From an uncultured Alphaproteobacteria bacterium (GTDB lineage Bacteria > Pseudomonadota > Alphaproteobacteria > Rs-D84), in the NCBI GenBank assembly GCA_934255455.1, contig CAKQNS010000001.1, forward strand, positions 62,001 through 126,000: a stretch of 64,000 nucleotides of DNA. The letters are read 5' to 3'. Of this stretch, positions 31,981 to 40,111 are shown one piece after another. A model generated the notes under the pieces. That model worked only from the letters and a program-made list of their open reading frames with translations, did no database searches and was not told the origin of the DNA. A program made the position numbers and the translations under genes. How positions within the stretch are numbered: position 1 is the stretch's first letter; every line of letters starts with the position of its first letter.

Positions 31981-34404
31981 ATGGCAACACTGACACTTGG
32001 AAAATCTGTAACAATTGATGCGGTGCACAGCAAAAAGGGCGATTCCGTTTTTGTTGAGCGCCGTCGTCGCGTTGTGACGCCTGGTACACGTGAATTGCGT
32101 GATGAGCCGGTTGCACCATCGACACCAAAAAATGCCGCCGATGAAAAACTGCGCGCAGTGCTGGCCGCTGCTCGTGCCCGCGAAGAAGAGCGCCGTGCGC
32201 GCGAGGCCGAAGAAGAGGCTGCCCGTGTCGCGCGTGAGGCAGAAATTGCGCGCGAGGCTGCCGAATACGAACAAGTAAAATCGCAATTGGCGGCGCGTGA
32301 AAATGTCGCGCCTGTGGATGAACCACAACCCGAATCCACACCCCGCGGCGCGGCCCAGAAAAAACAGGTGTCGCAACCCGCAACCCCCCAGCCCGCGCAA
32401 CAACATTCGTCGCGCAACAATGCGCGCGCGGCCGATGACGAAGATGGTGGCCGCCCGTATAACAACCGTCACAATGCGTCCAAGAAAGATTTCAAAAAAT
32501 CAGGAAAAATTTCCCTGCACGATATTGTGATTGGCAATGATGATGACGATGATGAAATTGGAATTCGCGGTGCAAATCGCCGTCGGTCCGAGGCATCGTT
32601 AAAACGTTTTCGTGAAAAGGCGCGCGCTATATTTACCGCCCCGCAAAAGGTTGAACATGTTGTTCAATTGGGCGATACCATCACTGTCAAGGATTTGGCG
32701 GCGGCCATGGCGGAAAAGGTTGGTAATGTTATCAAAAAATTGATGGAAATGGGGATGATGGCATCCCAAAATCAATCTATTGATGCCGATACTGCTGAAT
32801 TGGTTGCAACCGAATTTGGTGCCACGGTTCGACGCGTTGTTGCAAAACCGTATGCCGACCAATTGGAACGCGAACCTGATCCGGCACATCTGCAACCGCG
32901 TGCGCCGGTGGTCACCGTTGTGGGCCATGTTGACCATGGTAAAACATCACTGTTGGACGCGATGCGAAACGCGCATGTTGCCGCGGGCGAGGCCGGTGGT
33001 ATTACCCAGCATGTTTCCGCGTACGAGGTTAAAACCCATTCTGGTGCAGTAATTACATTTTTGGATACGCCGGGTCACGAAACATTTACCGCCATGCGTG
33101 CGCGTGGTGCGCAAATGGCCGATATTGTTGTTCTGGTTGTCGCGGCAAACGATTCCATTATGCCCCAAACGATCGAGGCTATAAACCACATTCGTGCGGC
33201 CAAGGTTCCGTTTATTGTTGCAATCAACAAAATCGATTTACCCGAGGCCGACCCAACCCGCGTTAAAACCGACCTGTTACAGCAAGAGGTTCAGGTTGAA
33301 GATATGGGTGGCGATGTTCAATGTGTTGAAATTTCTGCAACGAAACACATCGGTCTGGATAAATTGGAAGAGGCCATTTTACTGCAAGCCGATATGATGG
33401 AATTAAAGGCCGATCCCGATATGCCTGCGGTCGCATACGTGGTCGAGGCAAAGATGGAAAAAGGTCTGGGCGCAACGGCAACAATTCTGATGCGCCAGGG
33501 CACATTAAAAATTGGCGATGTGTTCGTTGTTGGTGAAACATTTGGTCGTGTTCGTGGGTTGATAAATTCAACCGGTGAACGCGTTAAATCTGTGCGTCCG
33601 GGGCAACCGGCAATTGTGTTGGGATTGGACAGTGTGCCAAACGCAGGGGACGAATTGCATGTTATGGAAACCGAGGCCCAAACGCGCGAGGTTGCCGCAT
33701 ATCGTCGCCAGGCGGCCAAAGACAAGGCTAACGCTGTAAAACGTTCGTCACTGGAAGAATTGTTTGCGCGTCGTGATGAATCTAAAAAATTGGTGTTGCC
33801 GATTATCTTGCGCGCCGATGTCCAGGGCAGTGTTGAGGCCATTACCGATATGTTGCGCGACATTCACACGGACAAAGCGTCGGTCGAAATATTGTCGTCG
33901 GGCGTTGGCCAAATTACCGAGGGTGATATCCGACTGGCAACGGCATCTGGCGCGGTGGTAATTGCATTTAATGTTCGTGCCGATGCCGCGGTTCGCGATA
34001 TGGCGCGTGCGGGCAATGTAGACATTCGTTATCACAGTGTTGTGTATCGCATTACCGACGAAATCAAAGAAATATTGTCTGGTAAATTGGCGCCGGAAAA
34101 GAAAGAATCCTTTATCGGATACGCTGATGTTATCGCATTGTTCACGGTGGGCAAGGGCACACGCGTTGCTGGTTGCCGCCTGACCGAAGGCGTGATTAAA
34201 AAAGATGCGTTTGTTCGTTTGCTGCGTAACAATGTCGTTATATACGATGGTAAAATTGGTGAAATGCGTCGTGAAAAGAACGAGGTCAAAGAAGTCACCG
34301 TTGCTGGTGTTGAATTTGGCATGTCGTTTGACAAGTATAATGACTTGAAAGAGGGCGACCGGGTTGAATGTTATGAAGTGCAAGAAATCCGCGCACAATT
34401 GTAA
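31981..34404 (+). CDS. infB: Translation initiation factor IF-2
   Basis: IF-2 is the GTPase that places initiator tRNA on the ribosome. The 807-aa product has an Ala/Glu/Arg-rich N-terminal extension to residue 200 (typical and variable), an IF2_N segment (TVKDLAAAMAEKVGNVIKKL), the G domain with G1 GHVDHGKTSLLD near residue 325, G3 DTPGHETF and G4 NKID, then domains II-IV. I chose the ATG at 31981, preceded by ACGGGGAAAAAA and beginning MATLTLGKSV. It follows nusA after 66 bases; rbfA, the usual next gene, is absent and a terminator ends the transcript. Confidence 0.96.
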   Translation: MATLTLGKSVTIDAVHSKKGDSVFVERRRRVVTPGTRELRDEPVAPSTPKNAADEKLRAVLAAARAREEERRAREAEEEAARVAREAEIAREAAEYEQVKSQLAARENVAPVDEPQPESTPRGAAQKKQVSQPATPQPAQQHSSRNNARAADDEDGGRPYNNRHNASKKDFKKSGKISLHDIVIGNDDDDDEIGIRGANRRRSEASLKRFREKARAIFTAPQKVEHVVQLGDTITVKDLAAAMAEKVGNVIKKLMEMGMMASQNQSIDADTAELVATEFGATVRRVVAKPYADQLEREPDPAHLQPRAPVVTVVGHVDHGKTSLLDAMRNAHVAAGEAGGITQHVSAYEVKTHSGAVITFLDTPGHETFTAMRARGAQMADIVVLVVAANDSIMPQTIEAINHIRAAKVPFIVAINKIDLPEADPTRVKTDLLQQEVQVEDMGGDVQCVEISATKHIGLDKLEEAILLQADMMELKADPDMPAVAYVVEAKMEKGLGATATILMRQGTLKIGDVFVVGETFGRVRGLINSTGERVKSVRPGQPAIVLGLDSVPNAGDELHVMETEAQTREVAAYRRQAAKDKANAVKRSSLEELFARRDESKKLVLPIILRADVQGSVEAITDMLRDIHTDKASVEILSSGVGQITEGDIRLATASGAVVIAFNVRADAAVRDMARAGNVDIRYHSVVYRITDEIKEILSGKLAPEKKESFIGYADVIALFTVGKGTRVAGCRLTEGVIKKDAFVRLLRNNVVIYDGKIGEMRREKNEVKEVTVAGVEFGMSFDKYNDLKEGDRVECYEVQEIRAQL

Positions 34405-34432
34405 AAATGCCCCATTGGGGCATTTTTTATTT
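34403..34432 (+). terminator. Intrinsic terminator after infB
   Basis: AAATGCCCC/GGGGCATTT forms the stem with a short loop, followed by Ts. Confidence 0.85.
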
Positions 34433-34476
34433 GCCGCACCCCAGGAATAACATCCTGCGAAAAAAATATTAAAAGA

Positions 34477-34504
34477 TTGCACTTTAATGTTTTTTTCGTA
34501 TAAT
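34477..34504 (+). promoter_or_regulatory. Promoter of lpxD, apparently leaderless
   Basis: TTGCAC and TATAAT are 16 bases apart, and the -10 box ends six bases before the lpxD ATG. A transcript from it would start at or next to the start codon, with no ribosome binding site. Confidence 0.6.
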
Positions 34505-34510
34505 CGCGGT

Positions 34511-35554
34511 ATGTTAAATTTAATTAAATCTTTGTTTGCGCCGGCGGCAACGAAAACAACAGCCGGGGTGTTGGCCGAAAAATTCGGTCTGGAATTACGC
34601 GGTGACGCAAATGCACCGGTGCGCGGTGTTGCACCAATTGCTGATGCGCGCCCGGGACAGTTGGCGTTCTATTCAACGGAACGAAACAGTGCGGCATTCA
34701 AAATATTGCCGATTGATGTGTTGAAAAACACGCGTGCAACGGTCATTTTGGTACAACCAGAACAGGCCGAATTTGCCCCCGCGGGTGCAACACTGTTGGT
34801 GACGCCATCGCCGCGTGGGAACATTGTGAAAATTTTGGGCGAAATATATCGTGAAAAACCGCGTTTTGGAATCAGTCGCGATGCTGTTATTGAACGCGGC
34901 GTGTTTTTCCGCAATCGGCGCAGTACCTATGTCGGACAATTTGCCACGATTGAACGCGGTGCCGTTATCGAGGCCGATGTTAAAATATACCCCAACGCAT
35001 ATATTGGCCGCAATGTGACGATTGGACGCGGGACAATTGTTCGCAGTGGTGCACACATTGAAAACGCAACAATTGGTGCGGAATGTGTAATCAATCCTGG
35101 TGCCGTTATTGGCAAGGACGGATTTGGATACACCCGCCAAGAGGGGCACAACATATTTATTCCACATGTTGGTCGTGTTGTTTTGGGTGACCGCGTATCG
35201 GTTGGTGCGAACACTTGTATTGACCGTGGCGCCATGACCGATACCGTTGTTGGCGACGGAACTAAAATTGATAACCTGTGCCAGATTGCGCACGGTTGTG
35301 TTATTGGTCGCGAATGCTTTATTGCGGGACAAACCGGTATGGCGGGTGGTTGTGTTATTGGCGATCGTGCGTTGTTGGCGGGCCAGGTTGGTTTGGCCAA
35401 CGGTGTGCATATTGGAAATGATGCCGAGGTTGGCGCCCACAGTGGTGTTTTCCGCACGGTCGAAGATGGAACGCGTGCAATGGGTTATCCGGCGGTACCT
35501 GGGATGGAGTTTTTCCGCCAATATGCGTGGTTGAAAAAACAAAGCAAGAGTTAA
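34511..35554 (+). CDS. lpxD: UDP-3-O-acylglucosamine N-acyltransferase LpxD
   Basis: LpxD adds the N-linked acyl chain in lipid A synthesis. The 347-aa protein has the N-terminal uridine-binding domain (ARPGQLAFYSTERNSAAF) and a left-handed beta-helix built from hexapeptide repeats from residue 120 on (ATIERGAVIEADVKIYPNAY, IGRNVTIGRGTIV), with the GKDGFGYTRQ motif and the active-site His in CQIAHGCVIG. The ATG at 34511 starts MLNLIKSLF. fabZ follows after four bases, the order seen in many Gram-negative lpx clusters. Confidence 0.95.
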   Translation: MLNLIKSLFAPAATKTTAGVLAEKFGLELRGDANAPVRGVAPIADARPGQLAFYSTERNSAAFKILPIDVLKNTRATVILVQPEQAEFAPAGATLLVTPSPRGNIVKILGEIYREKPRFGISRDAVIERGVFFRNRRSTYVGQFATIERGAVIEADVKIYPNAYIGRNVTIGRGTIVRSGAHIENATIGAECVINPGAVIGKDGFGYTRQEGHNIFIPHVGRVVLGDRVSVGANTCIDRGAMTDTVVGDGTKIDNLCQIAHGCVIGRECFIAGQTGMAGGCVIGDRALLAGQVGLANGVHIGNDAEVGAHSGVFRTVEDGTRAMGYPAVPGMEFFRQYAWLKKQSKS

Positions 35555-35558
35555 AAAA

Positions 35559-35996
35559 ATGATAGATGCACAGGGCATAGAGCAGGTGATACCACATCGT
35601 GGTGCCATGCGATTGATTGATGAAATTCGTGAATACGATGACCATCACGGTGTCGGCGTTCACTATGTACGTGACAATGAATTTTGGTGTGCAGGGCATT
35701 TCCCGGGTGATCCAATTATGCCTGGTGTATTACAGGTCGAAGCATTGGCCCAAACTGCATGCTTTATCGTTATGGCGCGTCAAGGATACAACGATGGCAA
35801 ATCTGTTGGGTATTTTACAACAATGGAACGCATTAAATTCACACACATGGTGCGTCCTGGTGATGTATTGGAATTGCATGTGGAATTATTGATGCAGAAA
35901 TTATCACTGCATAAATTTCATGGCACGGCGTATGTTGATGGGGTGCCGGTTGCCGACGCAACATTCACCGCCATATTAAAACGTTCAGACGAATAA
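35559..35996 (+). CDS. fabZ: 3-hydroxyacyl-ACP dehydratase FabZ
   Basis: FabZ dehydrates 3-hydroxyacyl-ACP in the fatty acid elongation cycle and competes with lipid A synthesis for its substrate. The 145-aa hot-dog protein has IPHRGAMRLIDEI near residue 10 and the active-site helix GHFPGDPIMPGVLQVEALAQ with the catalytic His and Glu. It lies four bases after lpxD and lacks a strong ribosome binding site, so translation is likely coupled. lpxA and lpxB do not follow; a terminator does. Confidence 0.95.
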   Translation: MIDAQGIEQVIPHRGAMRLIDEIREYDDHHGVGVHYVRDNEFWCAGHFPGDPIMPGVLQVEALAQTACFIVMARQGYNDGKSVGYFTTMERIKFTHMVRPGDVLELHVELLMQKLSLHKFHGTAYVDGVPVADATFTAILKRSDE

Positions 35997-36023
35997 AAAT
36001 GCCCCATAACGGGGCTTTTTATT
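35994..36023. terminator. Terminator between fabZ and der
   Basis: ATGCCCC/GGGGC stem with T-run lies between the convergent genes and touches both stops. Confidence 0.75.
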
Positions 36024-37359
36024 TGTCGTCAAATGGATTTTCGTCCTTTTTATATTCAATTATAATTGGCAGATGTTCCCATTTTAATTCGGTGGCCAAC
36101 CCACGGCGCAAATACCGTGTGTATGATTCCGGAATATCTGACGCGCCGCCCACATTTATGGTAATTTTCATTGGGTGGCGACCGGTCTGGCGCGCAAATT
36201 TGATTTTCATGGGTCGCTTTAACCGCGACATAGGTGGCTGGCGTGTGGCAACCAATTTTTCAACAATGCGGTTGATTAAACTGGTTGGTGCCTGGGCCGA
36301 AGAAATGTCCCATTGTTCATAAATGCGGCGAAACATATTTTGTACGCCCATACCTGTTTCGGCCGATACCGCCAAAATCATAGGCTTTATTATTTGATGA
36401 AAAGAATTTGCAAATTGGTGTTTTAATTTCAGCAATTTTTCATCGCGAATGGCGGGTTCAACCAAATCCCATTTATTTAATGCAACACATAAAATTTTCC
36501 CGGCATCATAAACGCGTGCCGCGATGCCCAGTGCCTGGTTTTCAATGTTGCGTGTGGCATCAACCATCAAGATAACCACATCGGCCTTGTCAATGGCATC
36601 CAATGATTTCAGTGCCGATAATGTTTCTACATCGTCGGTGACGCCCGCCTTGCGGCGCAGACCAGCCGTGTCCATTAAAATAATATCGCGGCCATAAAAA
36701 TGTGTCGGAATTTTAACGGTATCGCGTGTAATGCCGGGGGCATCACGAACAATTTGCTGGGTGTGACCCAATACGCGGTTTACGAATGTTGATTTGCCAA
36801 CATTTGGTTGACCCAAAATTGCGATTTTTAATTTTTCGGCCTGGGGCGCATCAGGCTGGACATCAGATGCCGCATTCCCCGCCGTTTTATCCAAAAATTC
36901 GTATATTTTATCAAATCCCATTTTGTGTTCAGCCGAAATCATAACCGGCGCGCCGAACCCCAGTTTATAAAAATCGTTAGCATCGGCCATGCGTCGCCCA
37001 GATTCCGATTTGTTTACCAGCAACAATACCGGCGCGCGTGTTTTGCGGTGAACCAGACGCGCCCAATCCATATCCGCCCCGGTCAGTCCCGTACGCCCAT
37101 CGACAACAAATAAAACGGCGTCCGCCCTGGCAATTGCATCCAATGCCATATTTGTTGAATCGGCGGCAATACCGGTCTTTGCGTTTTCCAGCCCGGCGGT
37201 ATCGGTAATTTGATATGGGCGGTCGCGCATAGTGCCCGATAAACTGTCGCGTGTGACGCCCGGACGGTCGTGTACCAACGCGTCGCGTGTCCCGGTCAGA
37301 CCGTTAAACAGTGTTGATTTTCCGGTGTTAGGCCGGCCGGCAATTGTAATTTTCATCAT
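36019..37359 (-). CDS. der: Ribosome biogenesis GTPase Der (EngA)
   Basis: Der has two tandem G domains and assists 50S subunit assembly. The 446-aa product has G1 GRPNTGKSTLFN near residue 10 and a second GQPNVGKSTFVN near residue 180. DTAGLEN and DTAGLRRKAGV are the two G3 loops, and a C-terminal KH-like domain ends the chain. The first G4 motif reads NKSE rather than NKxD, the second is the normal NKWD. I chose the ATG at 37359, a few bases after GGAAAAA. The C-terminus ends EYKKDENPFDDK. Confidence 0.93.
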   Translation of the reverse strand: MMKITIAGRPNTGKSTLFNGLTGTRDALVHDRPGVTRDSLSGTMRDRPYQITDTAGLENAKTGIAADSTNMALDAIARADAVLFVVDGRTGLTGADMDWARLVHRKTRAPVLLLVNKSESGRRMADANDFYKLGFGAPVMISAEHKMGFDKIYEFLDKTAGNAASDVQPDAPQAEKLKIAILGQPNVGKSTFVNRVLGHTQQIVRDAPGITRDTVKIPTHFYGRDIILMDTAGLRRKAGVTDDVETLSALKSLDAIDKADVVILMVDATRNIENQALGIAARVYDAGKILCVALNKWDLVEPAIRDEKLLKLKHQFANSFHQIIKPMILAVSAETGMGVQNMFRRIYEQWDISSAQAPTSLINRIVEKLVATRQPPMSRLKRPMKIKFARQTGRHPMKITINVGGASDIPESYTRYLRRGLATELKWEHLPIIIEYKKDENPFDDK

Positions 37360-37425
37360 AGTTTTTTCCATTGATTTTTTGTAATTATAAAGCAAAAATA
37401 TAAATAATCAAATCAGGGGGCAAAA

Positions 37426-38022
37426 ATGAAACAAAAGATTAAAAGAATCTTGGGCCACTTGCGTGATATTGTTATAAATCCGCGCCGCTATTTCACAAAA
37501 ATTGTTGCCGACGGCAATATGGAAGAATCCATGTTAAAGGCGTTTATATACGGCTTGCTGGGCGGAATATTGGTTTTGGTTATGCATTTAATTGGTGGTG
37601 CCACAATCACAATTGGCGCGGTGTTTACGGCAATTGTAATTGTACCCGTTTTGGCGGTTGCGTTGCTGTTTATCATGGGCGGCCTGATGATGATGGTGTC
37701 GGAAATCACGGGCGGCGAACGCGATTGGGAAATCGCGATAAAGGGTTTGGCATCTATATTTTTCATATATCCGGCAATATTGGTGTTGGATGCGTGCGCG
37801 TTTAATTGCACATCTATGTGGATTATCAGTTTGGCGGTTGATGCGTATGTTTTGTTCTTGTTTTACAACATCGCGCTGTATTGTATGCGCGGTAAAAAAA
37901 GCAATGTGATAATTGTAATTGGTATATTGGCATTGTTTATGGCAACCGTGTATGCAACAGATTACCGTATTGGATGGTTTATGTTGAAAAATGCCGGTGC
38001 CACATTGGCGTGCCTGGTATAA
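37426..38022 (+). CDS. Yip1-like multi-spanning membrane protein
   Basis: The 198-aa protein has a basic N-terminal stretch (MKQKIKRILGHLRDIVINPR) followed by five hydrophobic segments, the layout of the bacterial Yip1 family (unknown function). The first is FIYGLLGGILVLVMHLIGGA, and the last is VIIVIGILALFMATVYA. The GGERDWEIAIKGLASIFFIY region matches the conserved loop-helix pattern in such proteins. It starts 30 bases from der in divergent orientation. The start follows GGGGGCAAAA. Confidence 0.65.
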   Translation: MKQKIKRILGHLRDIVINPRRYFTKIVADGNMEESMLKAFIYGLLGGILVLVMHLIGGATITIGAVFTAIVIVPVLAVALLFIMGGLMMMVSEITGGERDWEIAIKGLASIFFIYPAILVLDACAFNCTSMWIISLAVDAYVLFLFYNIALYCMRGKKSNVIIVIGILALFMATVYATDYRIGWFMLKNAGATLACLV

Positions 38023-38053
38023 AAAAACGCCCCACGCGGGGCGTTTTTAATTT
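38022..38053. terminator. Terminator between the Yip1-like and LpoB-like genes
   Basis: AACGCCCC/GGGGCGTT stem with A- and T-runs on either side. Confidence 0.85.
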
Positions 38054-38055
38054 GC

Positions 38056-38796
38056 CTACCATGTGGGGGCGTGGTCGCCTTCTTTGATAATTGGCTGTTC
38101 ATCTTCCCATACAGACAGACCGGTGTTCACATCGGTCAATGTCAATTGCAGGTAATATTCCACGCGGGTGTCAACATTTGAAAACCAACCCGATTTCAAA
38201 TTCATATTTCGTTGCAACATTTTACCCGACAACGACAGGTTTGGCGCAACCAGTGTACCCGTTTTTGCAATTGTGCCCGCATCGTATTCGGCGTTGCCTC
38301 GGGTTGCGCGCACCTGGTGCGTGGTTTCGTCTTCGGATGCATTGCGTTCGTATTCGGTTTCCACATATCCGTTGGCACGAATGGATGCCGCCGATGCACC
38401 CGCCATACCAATTTTTGCGGTTTCAATTTCGGCCGTGACCGGGATAAATCCTGTTTCGGTCTTTTTCTTGTTTTCAAATGCAGTTGTCACCTGGGCGGTG
38501 CCAGAATTGACCAATGTTTTGCGAATTTTCTTGGTCAATATGTCGGTGTCAAAACGTTGCATAGTGTCGTTTTCAATGTCGGCAATTGCAATCACCGGTT
38601 TGTTCACGCGCGCAAATGCGCCACTGTGCAACATAGACTCGGTCATTTTTTCCGCGGTTTGTGTCCAATCGCGATATTCCAGTTCCATAACATTTTGCAT
38701 TTGTGCAACATCGCGCGTGTCGTTCAAATCAACCACGCGTGTTTCGCCACATGCACATAACACGGCGCACAGTGCAATTGGTGCTATCTTTTTCAT
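38056..38796 (-). CDS. LpoB-like lipoprotein (penicillin-binding-protein activator family)
   Basis: The 246-aa product has a lipoprotein signal (IAPIALCAVLCAC, lipobox LCAC). Its body has the LpoB-family pattern: VVDLNDTRDVAQMQNVM, VNKPVIAIADIENDTMQRFD and the ending LTDVNTGLSVWEDEQPI. In E. coli LpoB activates the peptidoglycan synthase PBP1B from the outer membrane. It lies 15 bases downstream of a COG3014-like lipoprotein gene, a pairing that occurs in other bacteria. Whether it activates a PBP here is inferred. Confidence 0.8.
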   Translation of the reverse strand: MKKIAPIALCAVLCACGETRVVDLNDTRDVAQMQNVMELEYRDWTQTAEKMTESMLHSGAFARVNKPVIAIADIENDTMQRFDTDILTKKIRKTLVNSGTAQVTTAFENKKKTETGFIPVTAEIETAKIGMAGASAASIRANGYVETEYERNASEDETTHQVRATRGNAEYDAGTIAKTGTLVAPNLSLSGKMLQRNMNLKSGWFSNVDTRVEYYLQLTLTDVNTGLSVWEDEQPIIKEGDHAPTW

Positions 38797-38811
38797 ATTT
38801 TCCCCTTTGGT

Positions 38812-40074
38812 TTATTTAATCTTTATTACCTTGGTATCCACGCCAGTATCAATTATGCGAACATAGACCAGATAATTGCCCGGCGCATCCAAATATGCTG
38901 TTGTGATAACATTACCATTTGATTTTATTTCTATCAAGCCACTTTTGGGGCGCGCGGTGCGCAACACCGATATTTGCCCGGGCAATGTTGCCCATGAACG
39001 AATCTCGGCATTGGTGGACGCCATTGTGTATATATTGGCAATCAACCCCAACAGTGGCGCGGAATCGCTGTTTGAATTGTACATGACCGATTGCAATGCG
39101 GCCTTGGACGATGCGGATGCAAATGCACGCAGAACCTCGTTCACGCGATATTGTGTATATTCGGTCATAAACAGCGCATCTACATCGGCGATGGGACATG
39201 CACCATCAACATGTGTGTCGTTCGGGAAAAACAATGGCTCGGACAGTGCGATTGAAATCATGGTTGTGCCGTTGTTTGAAAAAAATGGCATATCCATACG
39301 TTCTTCGTGCAATTTTGGGGCAAATCCATCCTCGATAAAAAACCAGACGGTGTTTGTCGGAATATGCTTGGCCGTTGCCGCGGCCAGGTCGGACGCAATA
39401 CATTTATTATCTGGCATCATACCATCGGCGCGTCGCAAATATGTTTTGGCATTATTGAAATCGCCGTTGTTCAAAAAATATATTCCGCCCAGATACATCA
39501 ATGCCGGATTCATAATATCGCGAAATGCCGCCCACGATGAATTTTCGTATGTGATGCGTGCGGCAACATCGGCATTTTCGTCGGCCGCCGATTGAATTTC
39601 GGAAACCAATTCGGCATACTCGCGCGACATTTCCTGTTGGCGGGCATACGATTGATTTATGATTACGCGTGCGGTTGCATTGTCGCCCATGGCCAACGCG
39701 TTCCACAATTGATAATATGACACAAACAATGCATCCATCATATATGGCCGATAATCGTTTGCCATATTTCCCGCAACCAGGGCGCGGGTCTCGCGACCGA
39801 TGTCGCCGCCGGTTAAATCGATATTGCGTGCGTTGAATTCTTCGAATGCGGCATCCGATGCGGCAAATTCATTTGCATGAAATAAACTGTCTGCGGTAAT
39901 CAGTAATTCCAGATTATCCATGGACTGAAAATCCGTTTTATTGGTGAAATTTTGTGCGGCGGCGGCATATTCGCCGTTCGCGTATCCGGCGCGCACCCCA
40001 TCCAGACCGATTTCCATATCGGCACTGCACGATGCCAAACATAATGCCATAAATATGATAGTTATTCGTCGCAT
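38812..40074 (-). CDS. COG3014-like lipoprotein of unknown function
   Basis: The 420-aa protein has a lipoprotein signal (IIFMALCLASC, lipobox LASC). The N-terminal 200 residues are helical with TPR-like hairpins (FLNNGDFNNAKTYLRRADGM), and the C-terminal part is beta-rich, as in the COG3014 family that lies next to LpoB-type genes in other bacteria. The C-terminus ends APGNYLVYVRIIDTGVDTKV. An envelope role is supported by the signal, and the LpoB-like neighbour 15 bases downstream suggests they work together on peptidoglycan or the outer membrane. I am moderately sure of the family. Confidence 0.6.
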   Translation of the reverse strand: MRRITIIFMALCLASCSADMEIGLDGVRAGYANGEYAAAAQNFTNKTDFQSMDNLELLITADSLFHANEFAASDAAFEEFNARNIDLTGGDIGRETRALVAGNMANDYRPYMMDALFVSYYQLWNALAMGDNATARVIINQSYARQQEMSREYAELVSEIQSAADENADVAARITYENSSWAAFRDIMNPALMYLGGIYFLNNGDFNNAKTYLRRADGMMPDNKCIASDLAAATAKHIPTNTVWFFIEDGFAPKLHEERMDMPFFSNNGTTMISIALSEPLFFPNDTHVDGACPIADVDALFMTEYTQYRVNEVLRAFASASSKAALQSVMYNSNSDSAPLLGLIANIYTMASTNAEIRSWATLPGQISVLRTARPKSGLIEIKSNGNVITTAYLDAPGNYLVYVRIIDTGVDTKVIKIK

Positions 40075-40111
40075 TGTGCCAACATTATAGATTGGATGAA
40101 CAAAAAATCAA

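Noticed and set aside
34673..35608. A 311-codon minus-strand frame opposite lpxD
   Set aside because: The Asn/Thr/Ala-rich composition mirrors the hexapeptide repeats of lpxD in reverse; no motif or start signal.
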